64,000 nucleotides of DNA from Oopsacas minuta (Eukaryota; Porifera; Hexactinellida; Lyssacinosida; Leucopsacidae). Under the pieces are notes generated by a model that did not search any database, was not told where the DNA came from, and worked only from the letters and a program-made list of their open reading frames with translations. The position numbers and the translations under genes are program-made. Below, piece by piece: positions 44,448-57,853 of this stretch (positions are counted from its first letter, which is position 1; each line of letters opens with the position of its first letter). The DNA is taken from contig JAKMXF010000316.1 in assembly GCA_024704765.1 (NCBI GenBank), positions 1 through 64,000 of the forward strand, written 5' to 3'.

Positions 44448-45599
44448 TACTAGCTATCAAACAGTTGCATATTTTGCCAAATACATGGTCATTAGACAAT
44501 TCCATATAATTGTTGATAATTTCTTGTTATATAGATTAGCAAAATGTATTTTTTGGGGTAAAATGCAACGAGTATGAAGTTAGCTGAATATTCTACCAGC
44601 AGTACTTCAACCATTAATTTGGCTAACTTACCATGGTCAGAATGTAAATATTATTGGACCATTCGAAAGAAGAGATACGGATATTTCTGAAAATATATTT
44701 ATAATAGAAAAAATTTATTTTTTCGAATGGAAATTGGTGCATCTAACTAGCAGTAGTTCATATATGAATTTAGTATACTTAAAATACTTTTCCTGAAATC
44801 ATGTGCATGGATTCCTGCTGTATGGACGTTTATATGTTTAAAATATGATGTTAAAATAGTTAAAACCTTTTGAGATATTTAAGTTTCAAAACTGACTTGC
44901 TTGAGTCGAGTCTCTATTAGATTTGTACTAAGCACACAAAATTAGTGAAACATTCTAATCCATTCTAATCCATTCTAACTATAGTAACGCATATAGATTA
45001 CTGCAATATCAACTGTTTGATCTTAGTTGACTCATTATGAATTACTCAATGAATAATAGAATATACAAAGTAATTTCAATTACATCATAACATTAGTTTT
45101 CACATATCCCAAAATACATCAACAAATAATTAATGTGTGAAATGTTGTATTTAGGGAATGTATTGCATATAGTTGTAAAATTCGAAAATTTCTGGAATTA
45201 GAGTTTCGCAGTTATCATTCCTTTTCATACCTATATATGTGGTATATTGCTAAAAATTCAAAATCAGCTCGACGTTAGACTCGCAATAGGTACTACGATA
45301 GAAGAGGAAAATGATATGAGAATCTATTGACCCAGTTGGCTTATCAATAGCATTCTATATCCTAATGCCTTGAGCCCATTGAAATTTTGGACCAGGGTCA
45401 GCGATGTAGTGGAATCAATGTAAATAGGGAATCTATATATATTCCTATAATATGATTTCCTACAATATATCGAAATTTTGGTATGATAAAGTTCTCGCAT
45501 TCCAGATATAAAGTAGTAACCACGGATTACCAATTTTTGCGAATATTCACCATTAACTTCATAACACTCGACCTTATGCCCAAATCATCGTCTACAATC
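44448..45599. other. AT-rich spacer, nothing recognised
   Basis: No gene. A triplet of the 11-base unit cattctaatc(c) occurs at about 44952-44981. Confidence 0.4.
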
Positions 45600-46266
45600 T
45601 ACATATATTACACCCAACTTCCGACACCTGTCGGCGTTCGATGCTTTCTTAGGACATTATACCTCCGCTCTGGAGTTTTTGGAGATCCTGAAAAAAGATG
45701 CGACCGAATCAGCAGACAACAGAGCAGTGGATATAATTCCTGCAGAATCTCCAAACCTTCCGGAAGTATTTTCGTCTCCGAGTGATTCAAAAACTTTTCT
45801 GATTGTGCACCAATCCACAAAATTTGTCAAGAAAGTAAGTGCTCTCATTGAGTGTTACTTAAGACAAGACCTGAAATAATAGAGCTACTTCGGTACACGC
45901 TTGAGGATGAGAACATGACATTTAATGACCCAACTATACTGGCCAACTCCTATGACGGTGAAGTCAATCTGGAATCTGGAGAACTTACAATTCGAGAGAA
46001 ACATGTGGTCCGAAAGATGCCGCCAGGAAGATTTTCAAGAATACTTAATATCTTGAGAAATATAATCCTCGATAAGGACACACTTAAGTTAATGATTCCT
46101 AATATGCATATATTATGCATAAGTTCTGTGTGCCTGCCAGTGAGCACTTGCGAAGCGAAGCGTTCGTTTAGTATGTTACGTAGAATTCACACATACTTGG
46201 GGACGAATAAAAAAACAACACAGCTTAATTATTGTGCAGTATTGTTAGCTCATACGTTACTTTGAA
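45600..46266 (+). pseudogene. hAT transposase C-terminal fragment
   Basis: In two frames the plus strand encodes FDAFLGHYTSALEFLEILKK (45630-45690, continuing to about 45840). A 137-residue segment from 45852 follows, with RFSRILNILRNIILDKDTL and CLPVSTCEAKRSFSMLRRIH, then TYLGTNKKTTQLNYCAVLL. The last part is the hAT dimerisation region of ZMYM1/P52rIPK-like transposases. The catalytic core and terminal repeats are absent. It is a separate sequence from the hAT at 10893-13692. Confidence 0.8.
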
Positions 46267-49200
46267 CTTAGTTCTATCATGGATGAGTTTGAGGACAAGA
46301 GTAGAGAAAAAGATTTTAGGACCCATTACCACAACCCAATTATAATTCCTGTAGTTTATCCTTCTATTTGTATTTGTTTGTTCTTACCGTGTTATACTGC
46401 ACTCATCTAATTAATTAAGACGGACAAACTAAATCAACCTTATAAATAATCTGAACTTATCACCAGAGGCAATGGTGAGGGCTCGCCGACACCCAGATTT
46501 TGATGATTTTTAGGAGAAATTTCCGCCTATGTACGTAATAAGTAGCTCCAAGTTTTGGGTCCCCAGCTTTAGCTATGTTTAGCATGGCGAACCCAACAGG
46601 CCTGAATTTGTAAAAAAACTTGTGAACACAAAGGCACAAGTAACAACAGAGCCGTTTTGGGGGCAATGCAGGCTAGGCTTATGTCTAGAGCTATACGGTC
46701 CTGAGGCCCACATTTTCCAGTGCCATAAATATGTTATCTTAAATATAGTGTATAAAACCAATAGAAGCGAGTGTCAGTGTTAATTAATAGTACCCTAACC
46801 GAATACTAATATCATGCAGTTGCCTAACAGAATATGATACTCGTGTAGATCAACCGAATATTAATAATATTTGGTTTGGAACTACCAAATACTGATATTC
46901 GGTTGCTTGCTCAAAGGTCACAAGATGTATTCTATCTGGCTTACTATCACCCAGGCTTTTCCTTTGATTCTGACAGGTGGCAAGTTTTATGAAAATTGAT
47001 CAACTTCTTCTAAAGTATTTTCTTTTTCTTACAGTTGAAAAGTTTTATTAACTCGAATTACTATCACTATACTGATGTCCCTGGCTTCTAACAGATCACA
47101 GGTTATTCAATCCTACTTCCAATCTCCATATTTATATCCCTTGTTTCTGATAGGTGAACTCTGTTTTCCAACCAACTTTCCAGCGATATATGAGGAATTA
47201 ATCTTAGCGAAACCAAGTTCAACAATATACTTTGTTATTTTCCTCATTCCATTTCTCCCGAAAGCTCCTTCAAGGTATTCACTTCTTAAGCAACTCAAGG
47301 TGAATTTCTTTCTCTTCATCCAACGTTGTGGAAAGCTTTGCAATAATTATATAACGTTTGTTCAACTCCAACTAGTATGTACGAATCAGGAAGATTAAAC
47401 ATTTGCACATAATCTGTAATCCATAAATTAATGGCTTCTGGGTTTTCAACACAATCACAATCAATTGTATGATTTTTAGAATCACAATCATACTATATAT
47501 ATATAAAGCTTTTGATACATTTCAAATTGGTGAGCAGATGATCTTGGACGTCACTCGATATTTTCTAGTACACTTCTACTATGTTAGTTACAACATATAT
47601 ATGGACGCCGACCAAGGATAATTCCAAAACAATAGGCAGCAGCTTTGAGATATACTATAAATGATACGTTGTAATCATGAATCAAAAGTTCAATCTGTCT
47701 GTCTTGAAACATGTTTGAAAAGTTATTTTCTGGAGCACTAGTAACCACAGGTATACTACATCATTCACAGAATGGTTATCTTGTAAAGTACTTGATACAA
47801 TTGAAGGAAATAACATTAGTAAATTATCAAACAAATGCAGAGATGATGTTGATTCGAGTATTTGATTAGCCTGATCTACTGTAGGTAACCCTATACATAA
47901 TGTTGTTTCATTTTCAAATAACACCGAACCTCCTAAACAGTCGTTAAATTGGATTTTTCAGACTTGATCGTATAAACTGTTCCGGTCTAATGTCAAAAAT
48001 ACCGTTAAGGCGGTGACAGAGGTTATTTGAGATGTCGGTGTTTCATTTCCACCAATTAATAGTTATTACAAAGAACGACATCGATTTTGTGATGGGACTT
48101 TCGAATGTCAGCAGTTAGAGCTGGATTTTCGTAAAGGAGATATTGGCCAGAATGAATTAAAACTAGGGTAGTAAGGTGTTGCGATATTGATCCGCTCATT
48201 CAAAAGTTTAATGGCATTAGTGGAAATGATTTAGAGGACGATCAATTAATTCACACTTGAGTTAGATAATAGCTGTGGTTTCACCAAGTTGCTCCCGTCT
48301 TTCGGAATGTCCTAAGTTGCATGATGCGTTGCTTAATGTAGTTTACGAACAAATATGATTAATTCCAGGACTTATATGGCTCATACATTTATTACATAGT
48401 TTCAGAATTTTTTGGGTGAGTTAATGCGTGGTTGTTTGTGAATAATAGAGATATGTAACCTGATTCCAACGGCCGAATCTTGAACATTCAGTACAGATTG
48501 GGCAGAAGTTCAGTTCGTTACCTGTGTTTCCAATGGTAGGCCATCGAAAACAATTGGTCGGTGTCGTGAGTTACCTCATGACGTCATCTTAGATAGGTAG
48601 AGATTACAACAATTACACACGACATATCGGCGGTCTTTAGCAGAAATGTCAAATTTTTCAAGAAATCGAGTGTAATATCTCTCAACTTATTGTCACTTTG
48701 ATTGTTGTTACGTAGAATTATTTTGTTAACTTTGGAGCACACAATCTACAAATGTTATTCGTATAAAGTCCATATTTATTCATCATGAACAATATGTTGA
48801 CACTTTAGTCATAATATCGATTTATCAATAATCACCTATATAAATATCTCACAGTCAATGAATCTTTAATTCATGTTAATATCTATGTAGGATAGGAATG
48901 AATGAATGTCATAAGTTCATTGTCTAACGCTAGATAAATTCCTTCAATCAAATTATGTAGTTAACCTGCTATATTACATAATTGTTGAGATATAAATTCC
49001 ATGTACTAAAATGCCAAAGAATAGAGATATTCAATGTCAAAAATAAGTCAACACATGAAGACTTAGCTATAAAGATAATTAGTTTGTCGTAGTAATATTT
49101 GTAATTGCAGATTCTGATTTTACGGTAAAATTTGATTTGGAAAAGAAAATCTCACAGGCCGAATTGTTGAATCTATCATGTACTTTCAGCTACCTGTCGT

Positions 49201-49928
49201 TTCTTTTAGCAATTTATTCATCAACATAATACAGAATAAGTGTCTTCATCAAAATTTCTACGAAAGATTTCAGCATTCGCAAGGATTTCATTGTGAATAT
49301 ATTAAGTGCGATTTATTCGCTTCTTGAGGCTCCTGAAAACTTCCATAGTAGTAAGAGAGACTATAGTGTCATTTGAAAACATTATGTAATCATTTTCTAT
49401 ACAGCATAAAATAATGGTTATCGCACTTTGGCCGAGTCATGTAACTTGTGATTTTTGATATGCTGCTGTTTGGGTTTTCTCGCGTCGCAGGTAAATAATT
49501 GCTACGTGTATAGCATAACTAAAATTCCCTATCTCAAAGTTTTGAAAATGTGAGAATACAAATATCGTATTTAACTAAAACAAATAATTAACATTTACGG
49601 CATTAAGAATTCATTCATTTCATTGCCTCGCAAAGTTGGTGAATGTGCCAGACAGCCTAACTACATATTCAGCGTGAGTACTGATAGGCTAGCTATAACC
49701 CAGGCGCTCCCCAGCCTGCACGTCTTCAAGCTCATTAAGGAGTGCCTGCACGTTCACATATGCCTGCCCTTTCATTTTGACCTTCATTTGCTTCATGCTC
49801 CTGGTGTGCCTTAGGATAGTCTTACATAGGAAATGGCCCTGTATCCCATACCTTTTCTAGCGTTTCGTGGTTAGTTAATCAACTGATGCTATCAATACAG
49901 TTCTTTTTATCAAAGGGAATATTCTTGA
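46267..49928. other. Long gene-poor region
   Basis: No protein family recognised in 3.6 kb. Short open stretches exist (47075-47398 plus, 47113-47343 minus, 47682-47924 minus, 49623-49814 plus) without known motifs. At 46790-46915 accgaatat/aatattcggt words recur, including the near-perfect palindrome aaccgaatattaataatatt followed by tggtt (46855-46879). The rest looks like AT-rich noncoding DNA. Confidence 0.45.
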
Positions 49929-50384
49929 TTGTATTCAGAATTGTCGGAAGAAACATTTACAGATAGACTTTTCATGACAATGATTTACTGTGACTATATG
50001 GGTACACTTTACAAATGGATACATGTAATAATTGCGTATTCTATAATCGCTGTAGTTACTGAATCAACCTACAATTCCCAAGGTGTGGCGTTCCAATTAG
50101 GGAGTCCAAAATTATACATCGCTGAATTCATTATTTGCTCAAGTAAGAGTATTCTTATATTTTATGACTTATTGAAAATACCTGCCTACTGTAACTATTC
50201 ACCAGAGAACGAACGAGTCTACAATCCAACCCACTCGACATTCACAGACTATAGTTCAAGTGGCACATATGCTTTATCCCTAGGTCCACTGTTTTTGTTT
50301 TCAGATTCCCTCGAATATGACGAAATCGTTGATTTATCTGATAGGTCAGGACACTCCTCCAAACCTAATGTTTCAACTTCATAA
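49929..50384 (+). CDS. Hypothetical 151-residue frame
   Basis: An open frame starts at 49929 and ends at the stop 50382-50384. It has a hydrophobic stretch near residues 31-44 (WIHVIIAYSIIAVV) and another near 66-81. A polar, Ser/Asp-rich C-terminus follows, including FTDYSSSGTYALS and EYDEIVDLSDRSGHSS. It is the longest uninterrupted frame within the otherwise empty 46-52 kb stretch. No homology is recognised. It could be an exon or chance. Confidence 0.22.
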   Translation: MYSELSEETFTDRLFMTMIYCDYMGTLYKWIHVIIAYSIIAVVTESTYNSQGVAFQLGSPKLYIAEFIICSSKSILIFYDLLKIPAYCNYSPENERVYNPTHSTFTDYSSSGTYALSLGPLFLFSDSLEYDEIVDLSDRSGHSSKPNVSTS

Positions 50385-52449
50385 GAACCTCAAGACGATA
50401 AAGAGTATTGTGAGTTGGAAAGTTACATATGAAATCCTTTGCTTACTCCTACTGAACTAGTGCTCTGAAACATCTAAAGGTTGGATATATGTTTTAGAAG
50501 GCGGGTTTCATAGGCTAAACTCCATGTTACAGGAGGTGTCGCACAATGGTAGTGTATTCACACCAGTTCTGCAAAGCAAGGTTGCCAACTAGGAGAATGA
50601 AGTAGTAGCCAGAAAGAGCATAGAACCTCAAGAGATTAATTGAAACTAGCGCGCTTCGCTGTTAGGTCTATACGCGACAGCTTAGTTCCTCGATTAGCCT
50701 AAGTATTTAACATGAGTATTTTCTTACCAGCGGATTCAAAAATTCCACTATGACGCATTTAGACGACAAATTTATGCTAGATGATTTGTATGCTCCGTAG
50801 CTATATATTCATTACTTGAATGTTCTTAATCTAAATTTACTAACCATGACTAAAGTCTGGAGGTAAAGTCTATTCCTTCTCAAATCTTAGGAACAGTTAT
50901 ATCAGTATTATGCAACGCTGCAGTTGATTTATTTTGTTACTCAAGGCCTTAATACTTTTAAAATTTTTCAACTATATTTTATTATTTACAACAGTCCAAC
51001 TAACTTTCATACAATGCTCATCATATTTATGATGTTGCGGGATTCAATTTATTTCGTTATCTTCTGATATATACGTGGATCCCGCAATATAATTGATAAA
51101 TGATACTAAATAATTATCAAAATTTACGTACACTATATGTCATACATACTTTATTATTTATAGTACAAATTGGCCGTATAGCTAATTCTTATGTAAAGTA
51201 TGGGCGATAATAACTTTTTCAGAATTATATATGATTAAAAGGATATTGCCACAAATATTTGGGAGATATAAACAAAAACCTAGAACATAATGTGTTGCAA
51301 AATGCTCGCTCAAGATGAAAGAATTCATGTTTATAAGCATGATATGAATTGTACCAACTTTCCTCTTTGCACTGGTATGTTACTTTTCAAAATAGAGCAC
51401 ATACATTTGAGTTAAAGGTGTTTTTGGGGATTTGTATCCGCTAATAAGATAATTCTCGTGTATTCAACAGCTAATTTTCTTAGTACTTTTAGTTGCTATG
51501 GGACGGTGTATCCTCTACACTTTATACTTCGAGTCTATGAAATAGCAGAAATGTAATTTTTGTTAACAATGGCTGATCGAAATTCAATTGAATGGCCTTC
51601 TGCGGTAATAATGGAGGGATACGTGAATTTTTGGTAAGTAATCTGTGGACATGTGCTTCGAGTATTAGGAAATTCTCAAAAATATCGAAAGTAGGAAAAT
51701 TCTGAACTTATGTAAATTCATAATAACGTAATAATCCTATGATGAGTTAGTATTTAGAAAAATCAGGAAGCCAGGACTTTGGGCAGATTGAAGGGTACTT
51801 GTGTTTCAAAATTTCAAACTTCTATCATGTATATCGGCTGAGCAGTGACGAATAACACGTTTTTACGAAATCTCTAAAAGGTAACCATGATGTCCCAATT
51901 TCGTCATATGTGTCAAGAGTCTAACTTGTCCGAGCCAGGTCGGAAATACCCCTAGATGCCAAAATTAGGTCGGGTTTTGTCAATTTTTATTGGGGAATCT
52001 GTTGTTCTTCCTCCCCAAATTAATAGCTTGAAGCGTGATCTATGTAATATAACTCCTGACAGTTCATTGGACCATGGATTACTTAAAGTGCATACGTTGA
52101 ATATGATATGTTGAGATTAATACTATTGCATTTGACAATATTCGTACCAAATGGTAGATAGAAGGTAATCACATTTTACACTACAACAAAAATTGTATGA
52201 ATAAGAAATGCTAGGGCAACAAACAGATGCCAACAGCAAAATCTATAATTATTTGATTTGAATTTGGTGTATTTACAAGCGTTATGTCAGCTTTCAGTTA
52301 ATGTCCTTTTCAACGAATTCATGTACTTCACTTTGTTAGCTAGGATACAGTTGGTTGCTGAAAAATAATCTTCTTTGAGATACTCCATCCTATTGTGTCC
52401 CAAGTAGGACATTTGTTTCTCCAAAACTTAGTTTGATTACTCTCGATTA
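50385..52449. other. Gene-poor region, nothing recognised
   Basis: No family similarity or repeat structure seen in about 2 kb of AT-rich sequence. Stops are frequent in all frames. Confidence 0.4.
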
Positions 52450-54586
52450 CGTGCAATGTCGAGGAATCTAAAATCTTCCGAGATGGACTTGTTAAAAGAG
52501 ATTGAAGAGGCTAGAATCCATTTTGATCTTGGAGTGGACCTTCCACAAAATTACAACCGCTTCAAGTACTGGAGCTGAAGGCCACTCAAGGCCTCCTCAG
52601 TCAATCAAACATATAAATCCATAGACATGATCAGTTAGATCCAATTCGAAATAGTCTCTCACTTTCCAAAACATGGCAAAATGTAACATTTACTGGACAT
52701 ACCTCATCATTCGGTAAATCCCAAAGCGATGTTCGATTTGGTCGTTTTGAAGGAAAGAACTAAGAACAGGGGCAAAACCACAGTTCTTGGTAAGATGGTT
52801 GACTATCCCTTCAAGGACAATACACGAATGGCGAAAACTGGTAATGGTTCGTGGAGTGAGTTTTCAATGGTTTTGGATTAAAGTTCTCCATTCATTAAGC
52901 CATTTTGCAACATCTGAAAGAAATACAAACCGAATGTCATTACTATGCAGTGGCATAGAAAGCTTGTCATTTAGACAGATGCCTTTATTAGGTCTCTTAA
53001 TCTTCCATACCTTACAAATGAGGTTAATGAACTGAGCTGTTCCTGAAACTTGACCATATTTAGAAGCATGGACTCTTAAAGCTACAGCGGTTGAGTTGTC
53101 AATTATTCGAAGTGCTAAATTGACATTCCATCTTTCAAGGCTAGATAGTCAGCAAGATTTGGCTGTTAATCGGTGGGCTGTTTTAGCGACAGAATTTTTG
53201 CTCAAGTTTAAAGAGATTCCGAAGGTCTTGAAATGTTACCTTTAAACTATATTCCCAAGATACGAATGAATGACAGCTAAACGTGTGATTAGAAATAGGG
53301 GATAGTAACTTAAACAGATTCACATTGAGAAGGTAGTTATCTGTACAAATAACTTGAATTTGAAGATTAAAACTTTTTGCATCCTTGATTACTACATGTA
53401 AAATAGGTAGTATTTAAGCAGCAGAAGATTTTGTGCAAAGTAGGAGTTGTACAACTGTAGACCATTTTGCATACCCTTGATATCATAAATGCTAGAACTG
53501 TATGGGCTGCTTCGTTCTGTGTAGTCGAAGAGTGGAGTATTCTCCCACTTATGTAAGAAAAGGGGTCCCCACTTGAGCGAATCCGTATCACAATGTGTAA
53601 AGGTATCCAAAATGAGACTCGGATAAAAGGATGCTTTTTGGTGTTAAAATGTTAAAATAATACACATGTAGGTATCATAGACCAATTTCGCATAAATGGG
53701 AGCTTGTCCATGTCAAAGAAAATTATTTCATCAAATGGCATCTCGGTACGAAACAACAAAAATGTGTCCAGCGTCAAGTTTTCAAATGTTATTATAGATT
53801 TGACATATTAGTATCGGCCATTACTAAGAAACGATGGTTTTGTCGCACTCGAAATTACAATGGCTGCATCTATAGCATAAATGATCAGGGGAACAGCGAT
53901 ATTCAAACTAGAACTCCTCATCGTGAACATTGTATAACAGATTCAGATGCTAAGGTCATTGAAATAGTAGTTTCTGACCTGAAAATTTATTTAACTGTGA
54001 AATAATTGGCTTAATGGATTTCGCTCAAATGAGGGCAAACCGCATGTCGAATACAGTGTTCAACAGGGTGCTTTGTGTATGCAGAAACCTCGCTGATTTA
54101 GGTATCGATTTCTCGAATGTCACTAAGATTGTGTATTGTGAGAGGGATTTGAAAGTTTTGGTAGAAGCATGTAGGTGTTAAGTAGCCATCCATTGAAACA
54201 TATGCTGGTATGTATATGTTTGTCTTTTGAAAGCTTTAGCAAGTTGATAGACGTGTCATCTGAAAACGATTTTACCCAAAAAGAAGGTAGTTCAAATTCT
54301 TCCAGTTTACATTTTAGCCCTCCTAATGATTTGACACCGAACTTAGTATCCTCAGCAATATGTTGATCAAGGCTCTGTTCTAAGGCTTGAAAAACCAATT
54401 TACTCTCGATCTTCCCACGATCTAAACGTTCAGACTTCGGGGTTGGTGAGCTAAGATACTTGTGACAACTGGGAAGAAGACAGGGTATAACCCTCTTATG
54501 TAGAATTAGTCGCGAAAAATTGGTAATGAGCCATCAGTTTAAGACATATCCATTTCAGTGATGACATCTTCTGAACGAAAGTGATT
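52450..54586 (-). pseudogene. P-element/THAP9-like transposase, decayed
   Basis: The minus strand from 54586 reads HFRSEDVITEMDMS and, a little later, GLYPVFFPVV, matching the second half of a THAP zinc-finger domain (HFxxxD and the end motif). Downstream are LTLDTFLLFRTEMPFDEIIF near 53790-53720 and ALRVHASKYGQVSGTAQFIN near 53090-53030. DVAKWLNEWRTLI (52915-52880) and NCGFAPVLSSFL with QNDQIEHRFGIYRMM (52790-52720) follow; the last block is the C-terminal P-element signature (LxxDxIExxFGxxR). Many stops and frameshifts interrupt it. The N-terminal THAP part should continue right of 56516, because Tigger copy 2 is inserted at 54588-56514. Confidence 0.7.
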
Positions 54587-54587
54587 A

Positions 54588-56514
54588 CAGTACATTCCCG
54601 CTTACCGGGACACCGTCGTAGCGGACATCTTCCCGGAAATTTGGTTCCATCCCACATAAATGCTTCCCTCATACCGAGACGAATCTCGCTTACCGGGACA
54701 CCAAATTCCCCTAGATCTTTGGTATGTACTGATCTCTGTTTTAGTGTTTCACTTTCATGGCCCATAAGTCGCAACCCAAGTACGCTCTACTGACGTATGA
54801 GCAGCACAAGGCAGTTCTAGACATGCTGGAGCAGCCTGGTAGTAGTCATCGCAAGGTGGCTGAGCACTTCGAAGTGGGTAAGAGCTCTATTGAGAGGATA
54901 AAAAAGAACAAGAATGAAGTGCGGCAGGCTGCATTAAAGCTTGGCTCCAAACGCAAGCGCATGAAAGTGGAAGCTAAGTACAAAGAAATCGAGGAGGTGG
55001 TATTGGAATTTCTAAGACTGGCGCGTGAACAAGGTGAGGCGCTCACCGGTCCTATGCTAGACCAATTGGCTGAGGAGAAGGCTCGCGAGCTCGGACTGGA
55101 GGATTTCAAAGCCTCTGAAGGATGGCTATCTCGCCTGAAAGACAGGCACAGGATCTCGGCTAAGGTTGTTTCTGGAGAAGCCAAGGGTGTCAATCTCCTC
55201 ACTGTGGAGAACTGGAAGGATGAGTTTAGGGAGATCATCATGGGTTACAAGGAGGAGGACATTTATAACACTGATGAGACTGGACTATTTTTCAAGACGT
55301 GCTCGAAGAAATCTTTGACGTTCCAGGGTGACACTGCCCATGGCAAAAAGAAGTTCAAAGACAGAGTTACCCTCCTCCTCACCTGCTCATGGTCCGGCGA
55401 AAAGATGAAACCTACCCTGATAGGGAAGAGCGAGAAGCCGAGGGCTCTGAAGGATGCGGATATGAAGAGGATTCCGGTCCACTATCGAGCACAGAAATCT
55501 TCATGGAAGACTGGCCAACTATTCACTGACTTCCTGTAGTGGTTTGACACAGAAGTGGGGAAGAAGGAGCAAAACAGGGAAGTTCTGCTGTTTATGGATA
55601 ATGCCAGTGTGCATAATTCTGCTGCCGATAACGTCCCGTTGAAGCACACCAAGGTTGTGTTCTTCCCCAAAAACACAACGAGCTGTACTCAACCGCTCGA
55701 TGCTCGGGCAATTCAGATTTTCAAGCTGTTGTACAGAAAAAGCCTCTACCATCACGTGCTTTACTAACTCAAGCAGAAGTTCCAGAACGAGAACTCTGAA
55801 GATCCCTACAAGATCATCAGTATTGTACTCGTGATATGCTGGGCCACGAGGGCTTGGAAACAAGTACAGTTGAGGACTATTTCTAGGTGCTTCTCTAAAT
55901 GTGGGTTCATGCGGAACGAGGGTCCAGTAGCCAATTGGCATGCCAGAGGTTACATTGGAGGAGCTTGAGCTACAGGGCATGGAGGTTGCTGATGCCGGGA
56001 TTGTCTTTGCACCTACGAAGACAATCATGCAGGTGGTGGAGGAGGCTATGACGACTGTTGGCAAGGTGAGGGAGGAGGATCCGCAAGAAACCGACTGTGA
56101 GGATGAGTGGCCACACCTGTTCCGTCCTATGCCTCGGCCGCGCAAGCCATCAAAACTCTCCTGCTGTACGCTACGGGTCGAGGTGGTGTGGGAATCCTGA
56201 ACGGATCGGTGGACCTCGATGCCTATGAAGAGCTCGTGCGTGGTCGCAGGGTATCCGAGTTTGTGCGGACCAAGATATCTGCCTTCGCTCCCAAATCCCC
56301 GACGCCTCAGATTATCTTGGATATGATGGATTAGGATTCATTTTCGATGATATATAGTTGAGCAGACATATTACGCAGCTCAGACTTGCTAACTACTATG
56401 TTTGCTGGTTTAGATCTTGCAATAGTGATGTGTTATTTGGAGTGGCGGATACTCCCTCTTACTGGGACACCCTGGCCAAATCCCCGAGGTGTCCCGGTAA
56501 GCGGGAGTGCACTG
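54588..56514 (+). mobile_element. Tigger/pogo element copy 2, uninterrupted
   Basis: Left end CAGTACATTCCCGCTTACCG at 54588 after TA (54586-54587); right end, inverse of CAGTGCACTCCCGCTTACCG, ending at 56514 before TA (56515-56516). Length is 1,927 bp. It is almost identical to copy 1 (8982-13732 without the nested hAT). Joining the flanks restores the frame of the surrounding P-element reading (INHFRSED), so the insertion point is well defined. Confidence 0.95.
54757..56334 (+). pseudogene. Tigger/pogo transposase, copy 2, disabled
   Basis: The first 260 residues (54757-55539) are identical in translation to copy 1, with the CENP-B-type helix-turn-helix, second DNA-binding domain and NTDETGLFF. 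The same TAG follows at 55537-55539, then FDTEVGKKEQNREVLLFMDN to TAA at 55765-55767. Unlike copy 1, this copy keeps VVFFPKNTTSCTQPLDARAI in frame, so all three catalytic Asp codons survive. The remaining C-terminal part is in two further frames (55940-56200, 56107-56334) with shared breaks near 55935 and 56125. Intact terminal repeats mean it could still be mobilised by an active enzyme supplied from elsewhere; I infer this from structure only. Confidence 0.93.
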
Positions 56515-56797
56515 TAATTAAATCAATAATTATTACTTAACAATGCATTTATTGATTGAAATAAGAATTTTTCATAACAATTGCGAAACTGTTATGACTA
56601 ACTGGACGAAATACTAAAAGAGTTAGAACAAGTAGTTGTTTTATATAAATATAGATTTATAGTGGCTGAAGTTACACGTATTCAATACTGCGCTAGCCTC
56701 ACAGTCGCATTGTTCGTTATAATTTTATTATAATTCATACGTAGAATTAAGATTGGACTTGTGAATATTCGATATATCACAATAGTCCGCTTTCAAT

Positions 56798-57548
56798 ATT
56801 CGTTTGTTGTAACAACATAAAATGAGAAGTAAGAGAAGAGTTATAAGATGTATGCTTTACGCGATAAATAACAGTTATGCTCATTAGTCCAATGAGGACG
56901 TCTAATATTGTACTAGGCAATGTGAATAATGACATGGCTAGTGGAAAATAATTCTCACAAAATATTAATTTTGTAATATTAATCAAAAAAGTAACAGCGA
57001 CCCCTTGGTTATTAGTGGAAATAGAATGATAAAATATAAAAGAAGGAGCCTGTGAATTTCCAGGCGATTCTGGAAATGAATTATTTTTGAAATTTAATTC
57101 TAAACTGAAATTTCGAAAATACATAAAGCACTACAATTATGCCATTTTAGAACACCATTGTGACTGTATCTCTCAGAATTTACGATTATGGTGACATTGT
57201 GGTAACCGTTCATGTCTCAGCTATCAAATGTCATCACAATATAACAGTTGGAGTTCGATTTTGGATATCAAATATCAATTTGAACTGACTCTACTTTTGT
57301 AAATGATACTCACCTTCCAATATAATTCTGACTTCAACTTTGAATACTTGTATCTCCTCGAGTTTTAGGAATTTTAGGATAAAATTTAATTTACATAAAC
57401 GTCCATGGGTCACAAATATATACACAAAAATTCGGATTCGAATTCTCACTTTTAGGTAGTCTTTTTTAATAGAGAAGCGAGCATACTCGTCATGGCAAAA
57501 TTGATAGGTAAAAGCTAAAAAATATTCAAGAAAATTACATTTATTAAA
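56798..57548. repeat. Dispersed repeat, copy 2 (partner at 21925-22530)
   Basis: Same orientation and sequence as 21925-22530, with about 140 additional bases near 56881-57025 (cattagtccaatgaggacgt and following). It ends at aatattcaagaaaattacat. Which state is ancestral is not clear. No coding capacity is shared by both copies. Confidence 0.8.
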
Positions 57549-57853
57549 CGTCCAACACTCCTCTACCGAATGATATTAATTTCCGGTAAATCTGATGAGT
57601 ACAAGTAGGACAAATTAGTGATTGTACTGGCCCTGGTTGAATATGGTACTAACTTCACAGCCGTGTGCACAACTAACTTTGATTTCAGGTACCATTTGTT
57701 ATGGAAGTGGGTTATCAGAACAGTTCCTTGGCTTCAAAGCCTTTATCGAATATTTCCCCAATTTCGCCCGTTCGTGACAAATATTGCCAATGTGCTCAGA
57801 AAATTTGATGGATGATCTCATAATCATTCAGTATGTTTAGAATGTACTAAGAG
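57549..57853. other. Spacer, nothing recognised
   Basis: A single short open stretch (57618-57815) without known motif; otherwise no feature. Confidence 0.35.

Noticed and set aside
47075-47398. 107-residue plus-strand frame and its 76-residue antisense partner
   Set aside because: Neither has a recognisable motif. Both lie in AT-rich sequence where frames of this length occur by chance.
52787-53035. Plus-strand 82-residue frame
   Set aside because: It is antisense to the better supported P-element pseudogene on the minus strand.
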